This document shows, piece by piece, positions 42,673 to 52,273 of a stretch of DNA of 64,000 bases. The stretch lies in assembly GCA_963729195.1 (NCBI GenBank), contig CAVSNF010000013.1, positions 7,715 through 71,714 on the forward strand. The letters run 5' to 3'. The DNA is from CAVPTL01 sp963729195 (GTDB lineage: Bacteria > Actinomycetota > Thermoleophilia > Gaiellales > JAICJC01). Position 1 is the first letter of the stretch. Each line of letters begins with the position of its first letter. The notes beneath the pieces are model-generated. The model had not been told where the DNA came from and searched no databases. It worked only from the letters and a program-made list of their open reading frames with translations. The translations under genes and the position numbers were made by a program.

Positions 42673-43359
42673 ATGCTGCAGGTCGCGATTCAAGTGCTGT
42701 TGTATGCAATTCTCGCGGGTCTCAGCCCGTTGGCGTTCGCAGCGACGATCGCGGTCATGCATTCCGGACGGCCCAACGCCCTTGCGTTCGCTGTCGGAGT
42801 TGTGGCGGCGCAATTGCTCGTCTGCGCTGTCTTCCTGGCCGTTGACTTCGCCGCAACCGGCTCAGGCCGCAGGCACTTTCCGGGCATTCAGGTCGCCCTC
42901 GAGATCGCGGTCGCCGTCGGATTGATCTGGCTGGCAGGTTGGGTTCGCCGGAGAGGCCCAATCAGGAACGAGGGCCCGAGCGAGCGCACGGCCAGGCTGT
43001 CGGAGCGACTCGGCCGTGTGCACCTCCTGACCGCGCTCGGCGCGGGCCTGCTGCTTGGTCTCGTTTCCCCCAAGCGCCTTCTGCTTGCGGCGCTCGCGGC
43101 AACCACGATCAGCACCGGCGGCCTCCGCGACTCGGTTCAGGCAGTGATCATGGTCGTGTACGTCGCGGTCGCAACGGCGATCGTGTGGGTGCCGGTGATC
43201 CTGTTTGTGCTCTTCGGCGAGCGGGCCGTCGCACTGATGAAGCGCAGTCAGGGAGAAGTGGTTCGTCGTCAGCCCGAGGTGACCGTCTATGCACTCCTGC
43301 TCTTGGCTGCGCTGTTTACGATCAACGCAGTCGGCGTCCTGCTGACGCAGATCACCTGA
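42673..43359 (+). CDS. GAP-family (Sap-like) membrane protein
   Basis: This 228-residue protein has six predicted helices with the GAP/Sap layout: LLYAILAGLSPLAFAATIAV, GLLLGLVSPKRLLLAALAA and a C-terminal hydrophobic helix. In mycobacteria the Sap/GAP proteins help move glycolipids across the membrane. A lipid-transport role here is an inference from the family. Confidence 0.8.
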   Translation: MLQVAIQVLLYAILAGLSPLAFAATIAVMHSGRPNALAFAVGVVAAQLLVCAVFLAVDFAATGSGRRHFPGIQVALEIAVAVGLIWLAGWVRRRGPIRNEGPSERTARLSERLGRVHLLTALGAGLLLGLVSPKRLLLAALAATTISTGGLRDSVQAVIMVVYVAVATAIVWVPVILFVLFGERAVALMKRSQGEVVRRQPEVTVYALLLLAALFTINAVGVLLTQIT

Positions 43360-43493
43360 CGCTTGGCTCGCCTTGCCGGGAGCGTGCCCGTTCTCGAGGC
43401 TGATTTGTGAGCTTTGGAAACCGTTCCTCGCGACTGATGACAGATGCAGCCCGGCTGCGTAGCGTGGGTTGTGTCAACGACGAACGGAGTCTG

Positions 43494-43850
43494 ATGTCGA
43501 GCCGCTGGTCATATGTGCTTGTCGCAACGGCGCTGGTTGCGGGAGTGTTCGAGTTTGTCAATGCATTCGTTATTGAAGTACCTGCCCTCGCGGTGTTGTT
43601 CGGGGTGTTATACGTGGTCGGTGCGGTGTGGCTGGCACGCACGAGTGGAATCGGTGCGTGTGTGCTTCTCGGCGTTTTGAACCTCGTGGAGCTCGCGTTC
43701 ATGCCGGCGTATACGTGGAATACCATGTCGGATCTGGTGGTTCAGGGCTCGTTTGCGATCGTGGCGGCCGTTGGGCTGATCGCGTGTGCTTTGGTCGGAC
43801 GTGAACGCCTGTGGCGGCGGCGCCAGTCGGCGGAGCTGCGATCAGCATGA
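43494..43850 (+). CDS. Four-helix membrane protein, unknown function
   Basis: GGAG lies four bases before ATG 43494. The 118-residue product has four hydrophobic helices (YVLVATALVAGVFEFVNAFV, LAVLFGVLYVVGAVWLA and two more) and a basic C-terminal tail (GRERLWRRRQS). No family is recognised. It ends 22 bases before the histidine kinase gene and may share its promoter. Confidence 0.68.
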   Translation: MSSRWSYVLVATALVAGVFEFVNAFVIEVPALAVLFGVLYVVGAVWLARTSGIGACVLLGVLNLVELAFMPAYTWNTMSDLVVQGSFAIVAAVGLIACALVGRERLWRRRQSAELRSA

Positions 43851-43872
43851 CGCTGCGGGCGCATATGGACAT

Positions 43873-44968
43873 ATGAGCCGCGTGCGATACGGTCCCTGGA
43901 TGCCGACTCGTACGGATGCCGCGATCGCCGCGGTGCTGTTGGTCGCCTCCCAGGTCGAGGTGTGGCGGTTCGGAGCGGGCGGCGGTGGTGCGATCGCGGC
44001 GGTCTGCCTTGCGTTGGTCGCGATTATCTCTGCGTGGCGTACGCGCTATCCGCTGGTCAGCGGTTTCGGTCTGTTCGTTCCGGCGGCCGTGTGCGCAGCA
44101 TTGGCGTCTCCACCGGGATCGTTCACGTTCGCCGCGGCGGTGATACTCGGCTTCTACCGGATCGGGACGATACGCGACCGGCGACGTGCCACTCTCGCAC
44201 TCGCCGGATCGCTCGTCCTGGCCTTGCTGATCACCAACCCGTTCTCCCTCAACACGTTTTTGGCGGTCTCACTGACATCGTTCGTTGTGCCGTGGTTGAT
44301 GGGATCGTTGCGGTTTCGCCAGCAGCGAGCGGCGGAGATCGAGCGGGCGCGCAGCGAGGCGGTCGAGCTCGAGCGCGCGCGGCTGGCACGAGAACTCCAC
44401 GACCTGGTGTCCCACAGCGTCGGGATGATCGCCGTCCAAGCCGGCGCCGGTGACGTCTTGCTCGACGAACAGCCGGAGCGCACCCGCGAAGCGCTGCATG
44501 CGATCGAGGCGAGCGCTCGCGAGGCGTTGACCGAGCTGCGGCGTCTGCTCGGCCTGCTCCGCGAAGATGATGCTTCCGAACTCGCACCTCAGCCGACCCT
44601 CGACCAGCTCAACGATCTGGTCGACCGCATCCGCGCCACCGGCCTCGATGTGCGCCTGCAGGTGGACGTCGCAGGCACGGCGCTTGACCCCGCCACCCAG
44701 CTCTCCGTGTACCGGATCGTGCAGGAAGGACTCACCAACGTGATCAAACACGCGAATGCGTCCCGCGTCGATGTGGGTGTGCGCAGGTCAGGCGACCGGC
44801 TGGAGATCGAGGTCAGCGACAACGGACGCAGTACCTCACCGAGCCACTTCATCGGTCGGTGGCCACGGCTTGGTGGGGATCGCTGAGCGAGTCTCGCTGC
44901 TCGGTGGCGAACTCGAGGCGAGCAGGGACAGCGGCGGGTTCACGTTGAGAGCGCTGCTGCCCGCGTGA
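43873..44968 (+). pseudogene. NarL-type sensor histidine kinase, one frameshift near the end
   Basis: The main frame (start ATG 43873 or 43900) encodes several N-terminal helices and the HisKA_3 box (ARLARELHDLVSHSVGMIAV). The ATPase N box (VQEGLTNVIKHANAS) and VSDNG follow. It then runs out at 44886. The end, GGHGLVGIAERVSLLGGELE ... FTLRALLPA, which is the G box region, lies in another frame. An extra T near 44851 explains the shift. The true stop (44966-44968) overlaps the response-regulator GTG. That coupling argues that the gene is intact in nature. Confidence 0.83.
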
Positions 44969-45630
44969 TCACCGTCCTGATCGCCGACGACCAAGCGCTC
45001 GTGAGCGCCGGGTTCGCCGCCATCCTGGAAGACCAACCCGACATCTCGGTGGTCGGCGAGGCCGCGGACGGAATCGAAGCGGTCAACCTTGCCCGAGAAA
45101 GACAGCCGGACGTGGCGCTTTTGGATGTGCGCATGCCGCACCTCGACGGAATCCAAGCGGCTCGCCGAATCGTCGCCGGCGGCCTCCCGACGCGGGTTCT
45201 GATCCTGACCACGTTTGACCTCGACGAGTATCTCTACGGAGCGCTCAAGGCGGGCGCCAGCGGGTTCCTGCTCAAAGACGTCCCGCGCGACCAACTCATC
45301 GCTGGCGTACGCGCAGTCGCAGCCGGCGATGGTCTGATCGCACCCACAGCCACTCGCCGCCTGATCGAGCGGTTCGCCCAGCTCCCCGCACCAGGCGACG
45401 GTGACACGCACTTGGATCAGCTCAGCAACCGAGAGCGGCAGGTGCTGGTGCTACTCGCACGAGGCCTCTCAAACGCCGAGATCGCAGCCGAACTCTTCCT
45501 CAGCATCGCAACCGTCAAGACCCACGTCGCCAACATCCTCCTCAAACTCGACCTCCGCGACCGCGTCCAGGCAGTCGTCTACGCCTACGAGACCGGGCTC
45601 GTCCAACCCGGCACGAACCAGCCTCGGTAA
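44965..45630 (+). CDS. NarL/FixJ-family response regulator
   Basis: The 221-residue protein has a receiver domain with phospho-acceptor Asp54 (VALLDVRMPHLDG), the acidic pair IADDQ and the conserved Lys in FLLKDVP. A LuxR-type helix-turn-helix follows (LSNRERQVLVLLARGLSNAE ... LSIATVKTHVANILLKLD). GTG 44965 overlaps the kinase stop by four bases, so it is the kinase's partner. Target genes are unknown. Confidence 0.93.
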   Translation: MITVLIADDQALVSAGFAAILEDQPDISVVGEAADGIEAVNLARERQPDVALLDVRMPHLDGIQAARRIVAGGLPTRVLILTTFDLDEYLYGALKAGASGFLLKDVPRDQLIAGVRAVAAGDGLIAPTATRRLIERFAQLPAPGDGDTHLDQLSNRERQVLVLLARGLSNAEIAAELFLSIATVKTHVANILLKLDLRDRVQAVVYAYETGLVQPGTNQPR

Positions 45631-45652
45631 CGCTGTCCTGTGGCCCTGCGGG

Positions 45653-46300
45653 CTAGCGGCGGCCGAAGATACTGAGGAAGAACAAGAACACGTTCAAGAC
45701 GTCGAGGAAGATCGACGCCGCCAGCAGTGGTGCTGCCCGGATGTCCTTGGAGCGGCGAAGCCGCTGGAAGTCGATCATGGTGAAGCCGGCGAAGATGATC
45801 AGGCCCAGCACCGCGTAGATCAGCTGGCCGTTGGGGATGCGCACGAAGATCGTGACGATGCCGAAGATGATCAACGCCAGCAGCGCGAAGAACAGCAGGC
45901 GGGCAAGGCCGGAGAGGTCGCGCCGTGTTGCATATCCGGCCGCTCCGAACCCGGCGATGAAGAGCGCCGTGGCGCCGCCGGCCTGCCACACTGCCTGCGG
46001 GTTGGTGGAGACGTAGTAGGCGATCGTGGGCGCGACCGCGAGGCCCATCACCAGGCCGAACACGAACAGCAGGCCGATCGCGAGCTGTTCCGATCGCTGC
46101 GATGCCACGTTCAGCCCGATCAGACAGCCGATCGCGAGGATGAACCAGAGCCAGCCCCACTGGTAGGCCATGTTTCGGCCGAGATAGGCGCCGATTGCGA
46201 AGAACCCGGTCGTCAGCGCGACGAAACCCATCGTCTGCCCGAACAGGGCGTGCGACTCGTCGCGGGTGATGATCGGGGAAGCGGCGGTGTCCGAAATCAC
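45653..46300 (-). CDS. Bax inhibitor-1 / YccA family membrane protein
   Basis: This 215-residue protein has seven helices with the BI-1 pattern: FGQTMGFVALTTGFFAIGAY, LAIGLLFVFGLVMGLAVAP, and the C-terminal LIIFAGFTMIDFQRLRR ... ASIFLDVLNVFLFFLSIFG. Bacterial members are pH-sensitive calcium-leak channels or membrane protease partners. The start is GTG 46300. Confidence 0.9.
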   Translation of the reverse strand: MISDTAASPIITRDESHALFGQTMGFVALTTGFFAIGAYLGRNMAYQWGWLWFILAIGCLIGLNVASQRSEQLAIGLLFVFGLVMGLAVAPTIAYYVSTNPQAVWQAGGATALFIAGFGAAGYATRRDLSGLARLLFFALLALIIFGIVTIFVRIPNGQLIYAVLGLIIFAGFTMIDFQRLRRSKDIRAAPLLAASIFLDVLNVFLFFLSIFGRR

Positions 46301-46503
46301 CGTTCAACAGTACCATCGGCCGCCGCCGCTACAAGGGCGCCCCGCGGGTGTAGCCGAGTTCCACCAGCCGGGGGAGATCGATCTCCGGCTGCTGAGTGGA
46401 ATCCACCGGATGTCGTCGTCGGAACGGGACGGCGATTCGCAGCTCCCAGAGGGCTCGCCGGGCTCGCCGTGCGCCACTTCTGCACGGCGAGCCCGGGTGG
46501 TTG

Positions 46504-46914
46504 CTAGCGAGACCTCTCCAAGACGTGTTTGCTTTCGCTCCAGCGTGCTGTCAGCGCGTACAGCACGATCACGTTGAGCGTGAGCGCCGTCAGCGCCCAC
46601 AGTGGGTACTGGCTGTTTCCCAGGAATCCCAACTGGGCGAACACGTTCACCACGACAAGCACGATCGTGACCCAACGCGCCCATCCCTGTCCGGCGATCA
46701 AGCCGAGGCCGGCGATCACCAGTAGGACGCCCCAGATCATGAGCGCCCAACCCCATGCGGTCAGATCAACCGCGAGGAAGCCCGACCGCGATACAACGTA
46801 GTAGTCGTCTTTCACCAGTGCGATCAAGCCCTGAAAAACGTCGATTCCGCCGATGACCAGCATCACGAGGCCAGCGAATCCGATCCACCCTGCCATCGAT
46901 CTATCTGCTTCCAT
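46504..46914 (-). CDS. DUF7144-type four-helix membrane protein
   Basis: A strong site (GAGGAGG) precedes ATG 46914. The 136-residue protein has four helices and the family pattern MAGWIGFAGLVMLVIGGIDV, FQGLIALVKDDYYVV, WGWALMIWGVLLVIAGLGLI and LYALTARW. Such proteins are common in actinobacteria and have no known function. The start shares a base with the stop of a small upstream ORF. Confidence 0.82.
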   Translation of the reverse strand: MEADRSMAGWIGFAGLVMLVIGGIDVFQGLIALVKDDYYVVSRSGFLAVDLTAWGWALMIWGVLLVIAGLGLIAGQGWARWVTIVLVVVNVFAQLGFLGNSQYPLWALTALTLNVIVLYALTARWSESKHVLERSR

Positions 46915-47033
46915 CAGTTCCTCCTCGGGAGGGTTATCGCCATCCACCCGACGTAGTTCCACGCAGCGAGGGTGGGTTCCTCCTGTGGCGGCGGTGCCGA
47001 ACGATCCTGACGTCGGCTGAGTTGGAAACCCAT
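46914..47033 (-). CDS. Possible 39-residue ORF coupled to the DUF7144 gene
   Basis: The frame from ATG 47033 encodes MGFQLSRRQDRSAPPP ... NYVGWMAITLPRRN and ends with a TGA overlapping the next ATG (TGATG). The ribosome-binding site of the downstream gene lies inside it. A Trp/Tyr-rich tail and the exact overlap hint at a real coupled peptide. No ribosome-binding site of its own is clear. Confidence 0.3.
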   Translation of the reverse strand: MGFQLSRRQDRSAPPPQEEPTLAAWNYVGWMAITLPRRN

Positions 47034-47112
47034 ACAGCTCAGCGGCCGACCGCCACACCGGCTGTGGCTTTGAGTCCCCCCACAGGGCCGCAGTTCGGGG
47101 GATGATGTCCGA

Positions 47113-48414
47113 ATGGAGTGGGCATTGGTCATGGTGTCACTCGCGTTGCTTGGCGTCGCCGCCGTGTCTCGAAGGTTGGCTGGGACGGCGATCACGCCGG
47201 CGATGCTGTTCGTCGCCTTCGGGTTGCTGGTTGGGCCAAAGGCGCTCGACGGGATCGACCTTGCGAGCACGGACTCTGCGGTTCGAGTCTTGGCCGAGGC
47301 GACGTTGGCGCTGGTCTTGTTCTGCGACGCCTCGCGCGTCGATCTCGGTCAGCTTCGCCGCGGGGTGGGCGTGCCGTTGCGGTTGCTGGGGATCGGCCTG
47401 CCGCTGACGATCCTGCTGGGGGCGCTCGCGGCGGCCGTGCTGTTCGGCCAGCTCACCGCCGCAGAGGCTCTGATCCTGGGCATCGTGCTGGCGCCGACCG
47501 ACGCAGCGCTGGGGCAGGCAGTGATCACCGAGCCGCGTGTCCCGCAACGGATCCGCCAGGGACTCAACGTCGAGAGCGGCCTCAATGACGGCATCTGCGT
47601 GCCGTTACTGTTTGCCGCCGTCGCTCTGGCCGACGTGGGGTCAGACATCTCCGGCGGTCGTGGCGCCGTGACGCTGCTGGTCGAAGAGATTGGCTACGGG
47701 GTGGTTGGCGGAGTGATTGCCGGCGTGGTGATCGCCGTGATCATTCGCGCTGCAGGGGACCGAGGACTGATCGCCGGCCGGTGGTATCCAGTCATCCCGG
47801 CGGCCGGAGTGGGCCTTGCCTATGGGATCGCCAGTGCGCTGGGAGGTTCGGGTTTCATCGCGGCGTTCGCAGCGGGTGTCGTGTTCCACCTGGCGCTGGG
47901 ACGCGACCCCGAGCAGCTCAATCGGCTCACCGAGGAGGTGGGCGCCGTACTCAACGGCGTCACCTTCGTCCTCTTCGGCGCGATCCTGCTCGGCCCGGCA
48001 TTGACCGAGTTGAGCTGGCAACTCGTGCTCTACGCAGTTTTGAGTCTCACGCTCGTGCGCATGATTCCGGTTGCGATCGCGATGTGGGGATCGCACGCGG
48101 GACGCCCGACGCTGGAGTTCCTCGGGTGGTTCGGCCCCCGCGGCTTGGCATCGATCGTGTTCGCCGTGATCGTGGTCGAGGAATCACGCCTGCCCCACGA
48201 GCAGCTGATCGTGCTCGCCGTCTACCTGACCGTCGGGCTGTCCGTGCTCGCTCACGGCCTGACGGCCGGTCCACTTGCCGGTCGCTACGCCTCCTGGTAT
48301 GAGTCGCACCCACCTGAGAGGCGCCCGGCCATGGAGAGTGCCGTCACCGACTTGACCCGACCACGCGGCCCGGTTGGAGACGCCCAGCCTCATGCTGAGA
48401 CGGCTCCCCCGTAG
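47113..48414 (+). CDS. Cation/proton antiporter, CPA1 (NhaP-like) family
   Basis: The 433-residue protein has about 12 helices. The ion-binding signatures ILGIVLAPTDAALGQAV (helix 5 region) and RIRQGLNVESGLNDGI (helix 6, Asn-Asp) match CPA1 exchangers. The C-terminal end is hydrophilic and short. It should exchange Na+ or K+ for H+. No partner genes are seen. Confidence 0.9.
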   Translation: MEWALVMVSLALLGVAAVSRRLAGTAITPAMLFVAFGLLVGPKALDGIDLASTDSAVRVLAEATLALVLFCDASRVDLGQLRRGVGVPLRLLGIGLPLTILLGALAAAVLFGQLTAAEALILGIVLAPTDAALGQAVITEPRVPQRIRQGLNVESGLNDGICVPLLFAAVALADVGSDISGGRGAVTLLVEEIGYGVVGGVIAGVVIAVIIRAAGDRGLIAGRWYPVIPAAGVGLAYGIASALGGSGFIAAFAAGVVFHLALGRDPEQLNRLTEEVGAVLNGVTFVLFGAILLGPALTELSWQLVLYAVLSLTLVRMIPVAIAMWGSHAGRPTLEFLGWFGPRGLASIVFAVIVVEESRLPHEQLIVLAVYLTVGLSVLAHGLTAGPLAGRYASWYESHPPERRPAMESAVTDLTRPRGPVGDAQPHAETAPP

Positions 48415-48430
48415 TCGCCGGCTCGACGGC

Positions 48431-48787
48431 CTAAAGCACCGGGTTTCGGCCTGCGACCTGCAGCCAAAGATCCTGATTCGGCACTTTGGCGTAGATCGTG
48501 TATTCCCGGTTGTCGACTGGACAGCCACGGCGGCTGGCCGGCCCCTCGTTCGCCGCGAGTGTCGCGTCCGCCCACTGAATCGCTTCGCGGACATCCTGAG
48601 CACCAACGAGATCGAACATCATCAGCTCCCATCCCATTGGCGCGCCCGGGTAGGGACTCCACCCGATCTGTGGCCGGTCGATGTCCGGTGGCCTGGCAGG
48701 CTGCTCCCAGAGGGCCACGCGATACGCGGTGACCACTTCGGACGGCCCGCTCGGGTAGTCGGGATCCAGCGACGGTCTTGCATCCAT
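48431..48787 (-). CDS. Hypothetical soluble protein
   Basis: This 118-residue protein has several Trp and Pro residues (PSEVVTAYRVALWEQ, QIGWSPYPGAPMGWELMMFD, REYTIYAKVPNQDLWLQVAG). I do not recognise the family. It converges with the antiporter and is divergent from the cyclase-ATPase, so it has its own promoter region at 48788-48918. Codon use is like its neighbours. Confidence 0.55.
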   Translation of the reverse strand: MDARPSLDPDYPSGPSEVVTAYRVALWEQPARPPDIDRPQIGWSPYPGAPMGWELMMFDLVGAQDVREAIQWADATLAANEGPASRRGCPVDNREYTIYAKVPNQDLWLQVAGRNPVL

Positions 48788-48918
48788 GAGGAGAGCGTAG
48801 AACGCGGCCTGGGTCGACGTCGCCTCATTGGAGGGATGTGGTCGCGCGGTGCCTGACTCTGGCGCGAGCCAGGCGCCGATTCTGGCCGTGGACAGAGTGC
48901 AACCCTTAGACTGGCGAG

Positions 48919-51900
48919 ATGACGACTTGTGCTACTTGTGGCACAGAAAATCCGGCTGTCGCCAAGTTTTGTCTTGAGTGCGGCGGAGCGATGGCGGCGA
49001 CGGCGATCGAGGAGCGCCGGGAGCGTCGCGTCGTTTCGGTTGTGTTCGCGGATCTGGCCGGCTTTACCAGTCGGAGTGAGGCGCTCGACATCGAGGACGT
49101 CGACGCGTTCTTGGCGCCCTATCAGACTCGGCTTCGGACGGAGGTGGAGCGCACGGGCGGGGTGGTGTCGGACTTCGCGGGCGACGGGATGATGGCGGTG
49201 TTTGGTGCGCCTGTTGCCCACGATGACGATCCTGAGCGAGCGGTGCGAGCAGCGCTCGCGATCCGTGATGCGGTCACCGAATCCGAGGATGGTCTTGCCG
49301 TGCGTCTTGGTGTGACCACCGGCGAGGTGCTCGTGACGCTTTCTGCCGACGGCGGGGTGAACGCGACTGGGGATGTCGTGAACACCGCTGCGCGGCTCGA
49401 GACTGCGGCGCCGGTCGGCGGGGTGCTGGTCGACGCGCGGACGTTCCGAGCGACCGATCGGGCGGTCAAGTTCGAGCGAGCCGACGACGTCATGGCGAAG
49501 GGCAAGGCGAACCCAACCGAGGCGTGGCTTGCGCTGGCTCCGGTGGCAGTCATCCCCGAGCAGCCGTGGATGTCCGGGTTGCCTCTGGTGGGGAGGTCCG
49601 CCGAGGCGGCGATGCTTCGGGGAATCCTGGAGCGCTCGCGCACGGAGCCGTCGGCGCAGCTGGTGTCGATCATCGGCGAACCGGGGATCGGCAAGAGCCG
49701 GCTGGTCGAGCAGTTCCGGGCTGATGCCGGTGCGCTCGGCGCGCCGGTCGTCTGGCGCCGAGGCCGATCGCTGTCGTACGGGGACGGCATTGCGTTTTGG
49801 GGGTTGGGCGAGATGGTCAAATCACAGTCGGGAATCCTCGAATCCGACACCTCCGACGTCGCGGCCTCAAAGCTCACCGACGCGGTGGACGCAGTCATCT
49901 CCGACAGCCACGACCGGCCCTGGGTGATCGGCCACCTGCGTCCGTTGGTCGGGTTGCCTGCCGCTGTCGGCGGTACACAGGAGGAGGCGTTCGCGGCCTG
50001 GCGACGGTTCTTTGAGGCGATCGCTGAGGCGGATCCGACGGTGCTGGTCTTCGAAGATATCCATTGGGCAGACGACGCGTTGCTGGACTTCATCGATCTG
50101 CTGGCCGATTGGGCGGGCGCCATCCCGCTGATGATCGTTTGCACGTCGCGACCCGAGCTGTTCGAGCGGCGACCGGCGTGGGCCGGTGGCAGGCCCAACG
50201 CCCACACGATCTCGCTCGCCGCGCTCGGAGCCGAGGAAACATCGCTGCTCGTCGACGAGTTGCTCGGGGAGGGCGATCTCTCCGATCAGATCCACAACGT
50301 GGTGGTCGCCCGCGCCGAGGGTAACCCGCTGTATGCGCTGGAGTTTGTCCGGATGCTGCAAGATCGTGGGCTGCTCGTCAGTACCGATCAGGGGTGGAAG
50401 CTGGAGGGCCATGTTGACGACCTGCCGGCATCGATCCACGGAATCCTCGCCGCCCGGCTCGACGTGCTGACGCCCGACGAGAAGGTGCTGATCCAAGACG
50501 CGGCGGTTGTCGGGCGAACCGCGTGGATCGGGGCGGTGTGTGCACTTACCCCGCGTGATCCTGCCGCCGCCGGGCTGCTCTTGCACTCCCTCGAACGAAA
50601 ACGGATGGTGGAGCGCACGCGTCAATCCTCGATTCAGGGCGAGGTCGAGTTTCGGCTCGGCCACGCTCTCATCCAAGACGTTGCGTACTCCCAGATCAGC
50701 CGTCCCGATCGGGTGAGAAAGCATGAAGCCGCGGCTGCGTGGGTCGAGCGGCTCTCCGGAGAGCGGGGCGATAAGGCTGAGCTGCTCGCCGACCACTACC
50801 ATCGCGCGTTGGAACTCCGCCGGCAGCTTGGTGAAGAGTCCGACGGGCTTGCGGCCGCAGCCCGGGAGGCATTCGCCGAAGCCGCGCATCAGGCGGCAGC
50901 CGTCTCGGCGCATCCCGCTGCGGCACGACACTGGCAGGCTGCGCTGGATCTCACACCAGACGACGACCCGCGCCGCGCTCCGCTGCTACGCGGTCTGATC
51001 ACGGCGAGATTCTGGATGGAGATGGTTGACGAAGCGTCGTTTGCGACCGCGCTTGAGGCTCAGCTGCGCGTCGAGGACTGGCTAGCGGCCGCCGAGATCG
51101 AGCGGATGTTCGCAACGTGGTCGTACGAGCGCGGCGTTGACTTCGCCGCGTGCCAGGACCGCTTCGAACGGGCAGCCGAGTACGCCTCCCGGGTCGAGCC
51201 GAGCGAGATCATGTGCGACATTGCCTCCGAGCAGGCGGGCATCGCCACATTGAACGGCCGCCCGGCCGACGCTCTGGCGATCCTGACTCCAATGATCCCG
51301 ATCGCGGTCAAAGCCGGGCTCGGGAACGGTGCGCTCGTCTTGACCCTCTCTCGGGGGTTCGCGAGAACCGCGATTGGCGATCCCGCCGGTATCGACGATC
51401 AGCGCGCCGCCGCCGAGCAGATGGCAATGATTGCCCACACCGAAACAGCCGAGGCCTTCATCGAGCTCGGCGACTCCCTCCGTGCGTACGGCGATGTGGC
51501 AGGAAGCGAAGCCGCCTATGAGGCCGGAGATGAGTGGGCGAAGCGGTTCAACCAGGCGGCAAGGATCGATTTCTTGCGCGTCGTGCACGCCTACAACGCG
51601 CTGCTCACCGGCCGGTGGGACGAAGTCGAGCGGTGCTTCGCAGAGCTCGAGCTGACTGACAACCTCTACATCGGAGCGCTGGTCGGCATTGGCACTGCCT
51701 ACATCGGTGCGGCCTCGGGTGACGAGGCAGCCGCTCTCGCGGTTGCCGGCGTCGCGGTCGACTTCGCGTCCAAGATGCACTCCGACGAGATGTTCTACAT
51801 CACGCTCAGCGTTCAGGTGCAGGCCTGTGCCGGTGCAGGAGAGCTCGACATGGCACTTGCGACCTGCGATCGCTTTCTCGCTCGTTGGCACGCAAAGGGC

Positions 51901-52257
51901 GCCTACGCCACACGGGTGCTTGAGCTCTGCTCGATCGCACCGACGCTCGCCGCCGCAGGAAGGCATCCGGAGATCGAGTCCGCGGCCCTGCTCTGTCCCG
52001 AGACGCCATGGCGCGAGGCCCTGCTGCATGTCGCTGAGAAGCACTATGCCCAGGCAGCCGCTGTGTACACGGCCCACGACAACCACTGGATGGCGACCAT
52101 GGCTCATCTGCTCGCCGCCCAACAAGCGCATGCCGGCGACGAGGCCGCTGAAGCCCGCTACCACGCCGAATGCGTGCTTGAGTTTGCCCAACGGGTCGGC
52201 GCAACTACCTACCAACGCCAGGCCGAAGCGATCCTGCAGGAACACATTCCTGGATAG
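48919..52257 (+). CDS. Class III adenylate/guanylate cyclase fused to AAA ATPase and TPR-like repeats
   Basis: The 1112-residue protein starts with a zinc ribbon (Cys4, Cys7, Cys18, Cys21). A cyclase homology domain follows with both metal-binding Asp: VVFADLAGFTS (Asp45) and FAGDGMMAVFG (Asp89), and NATGDVVNTAARLE. The ATPase domain has Walker A GEPGIGKS (253-260) and Walker B-like VLVFEDIHWADDALLD. A ~600-residue helical repeat region follows. It probably makes a cyclic nucleotide under ATPase/TPR control. The signal is unknown. The cNMP-binding protein encoded at 40385 is a possible local receiver. Confidence 0.92.
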   Translation: MTTCATCGTENPAVAKFCLECGGAMAATAIEERRERRVVSVVFADLAGFTSRSEALDIEDVDAFLAPYQTRLRTEVERTGGVVSDFAGDGMMAVFGAPVAHDDDPERAVRAALAIRDAVTESEDGLAVRLGVTTGEVLVTLSADGGVNATGDVVNTAARLETAAPVGGVLVDARTFRATDRAVKFERADDVMAKGKANPTEAWLALAPVAVIPEQPWMSGLPLVGRSAEAAMLRGILERSRTEPSAQLVSIIGEPGIGKSRLVEQFRADAGALGAPVVWRRGRSLSYGDGIAFWGLGEMVKSQSGILESDTSDVAASKLTDAVDAVISDSHDRPWVIGHLRPLVGLPAAVGGTQEEAFAAWRRFFEAIAEADPTVLVFEDIHWADDALLDFIDLLADWAGAIPLMIVCTSRPELFERRPAWAGGRPNAHTISLAALGAEETSLLVDELLGEGDLSDQIHNVVVARAEGNPLYALEFVRMLQDRGLLVSTDQGWKLEGHVDDLPASIHGILAARLDVLTPDEKVLIQDAAVVGRTAWIGAVCALTPRDPAAAGLLLHSLERKRMVERTRQSSIQGEVEFRLGHALIQDVAYSQISRPDRVRKHEAAAAWVERLSGERGDKAELLADHYHRALELRRQLGEESDGLAAAAREAFAEAAHQAAAVSAHPAAARHWQAALDLTPDDDPRRAPLLRGLITARFWMEMVDEASFATALEAQLRVEDWLAAAEIERMFATWSYERGVDFAACQDRFERAAEYASRVEPSEIMCDIASEQAGIATLNGRPADALAILTPMIPIAVKAGLGNGALVLTLSRGFARTAIGDPAGIDDQRAAAEQMAMIAHTETAEAFIELGDSLRAYGDVAGSEAAYEAGDEWAKRFNQAARIDFLRVVHAYNALLTGRWDEVERCFAELELTDNLYIGALVGIGTAYIGAASGDEAAALAVAGVAVDFASKMHSDEMFYITLSVQVQACAGAGELDMALATCDRFLARWHAKGAYATRVLELCSIAPTLAAAGRHPEIESAALLCPETPWREALLHVAEKHYAQAAAVYTAHDNHWMATMAHLLAAQQAHAGDEAAEARYHAECVLEFAQRVGATTYQRQAEAILQEHIPG

Positions 52258-52273
52258 CCGGCGGTGAGTGGGC

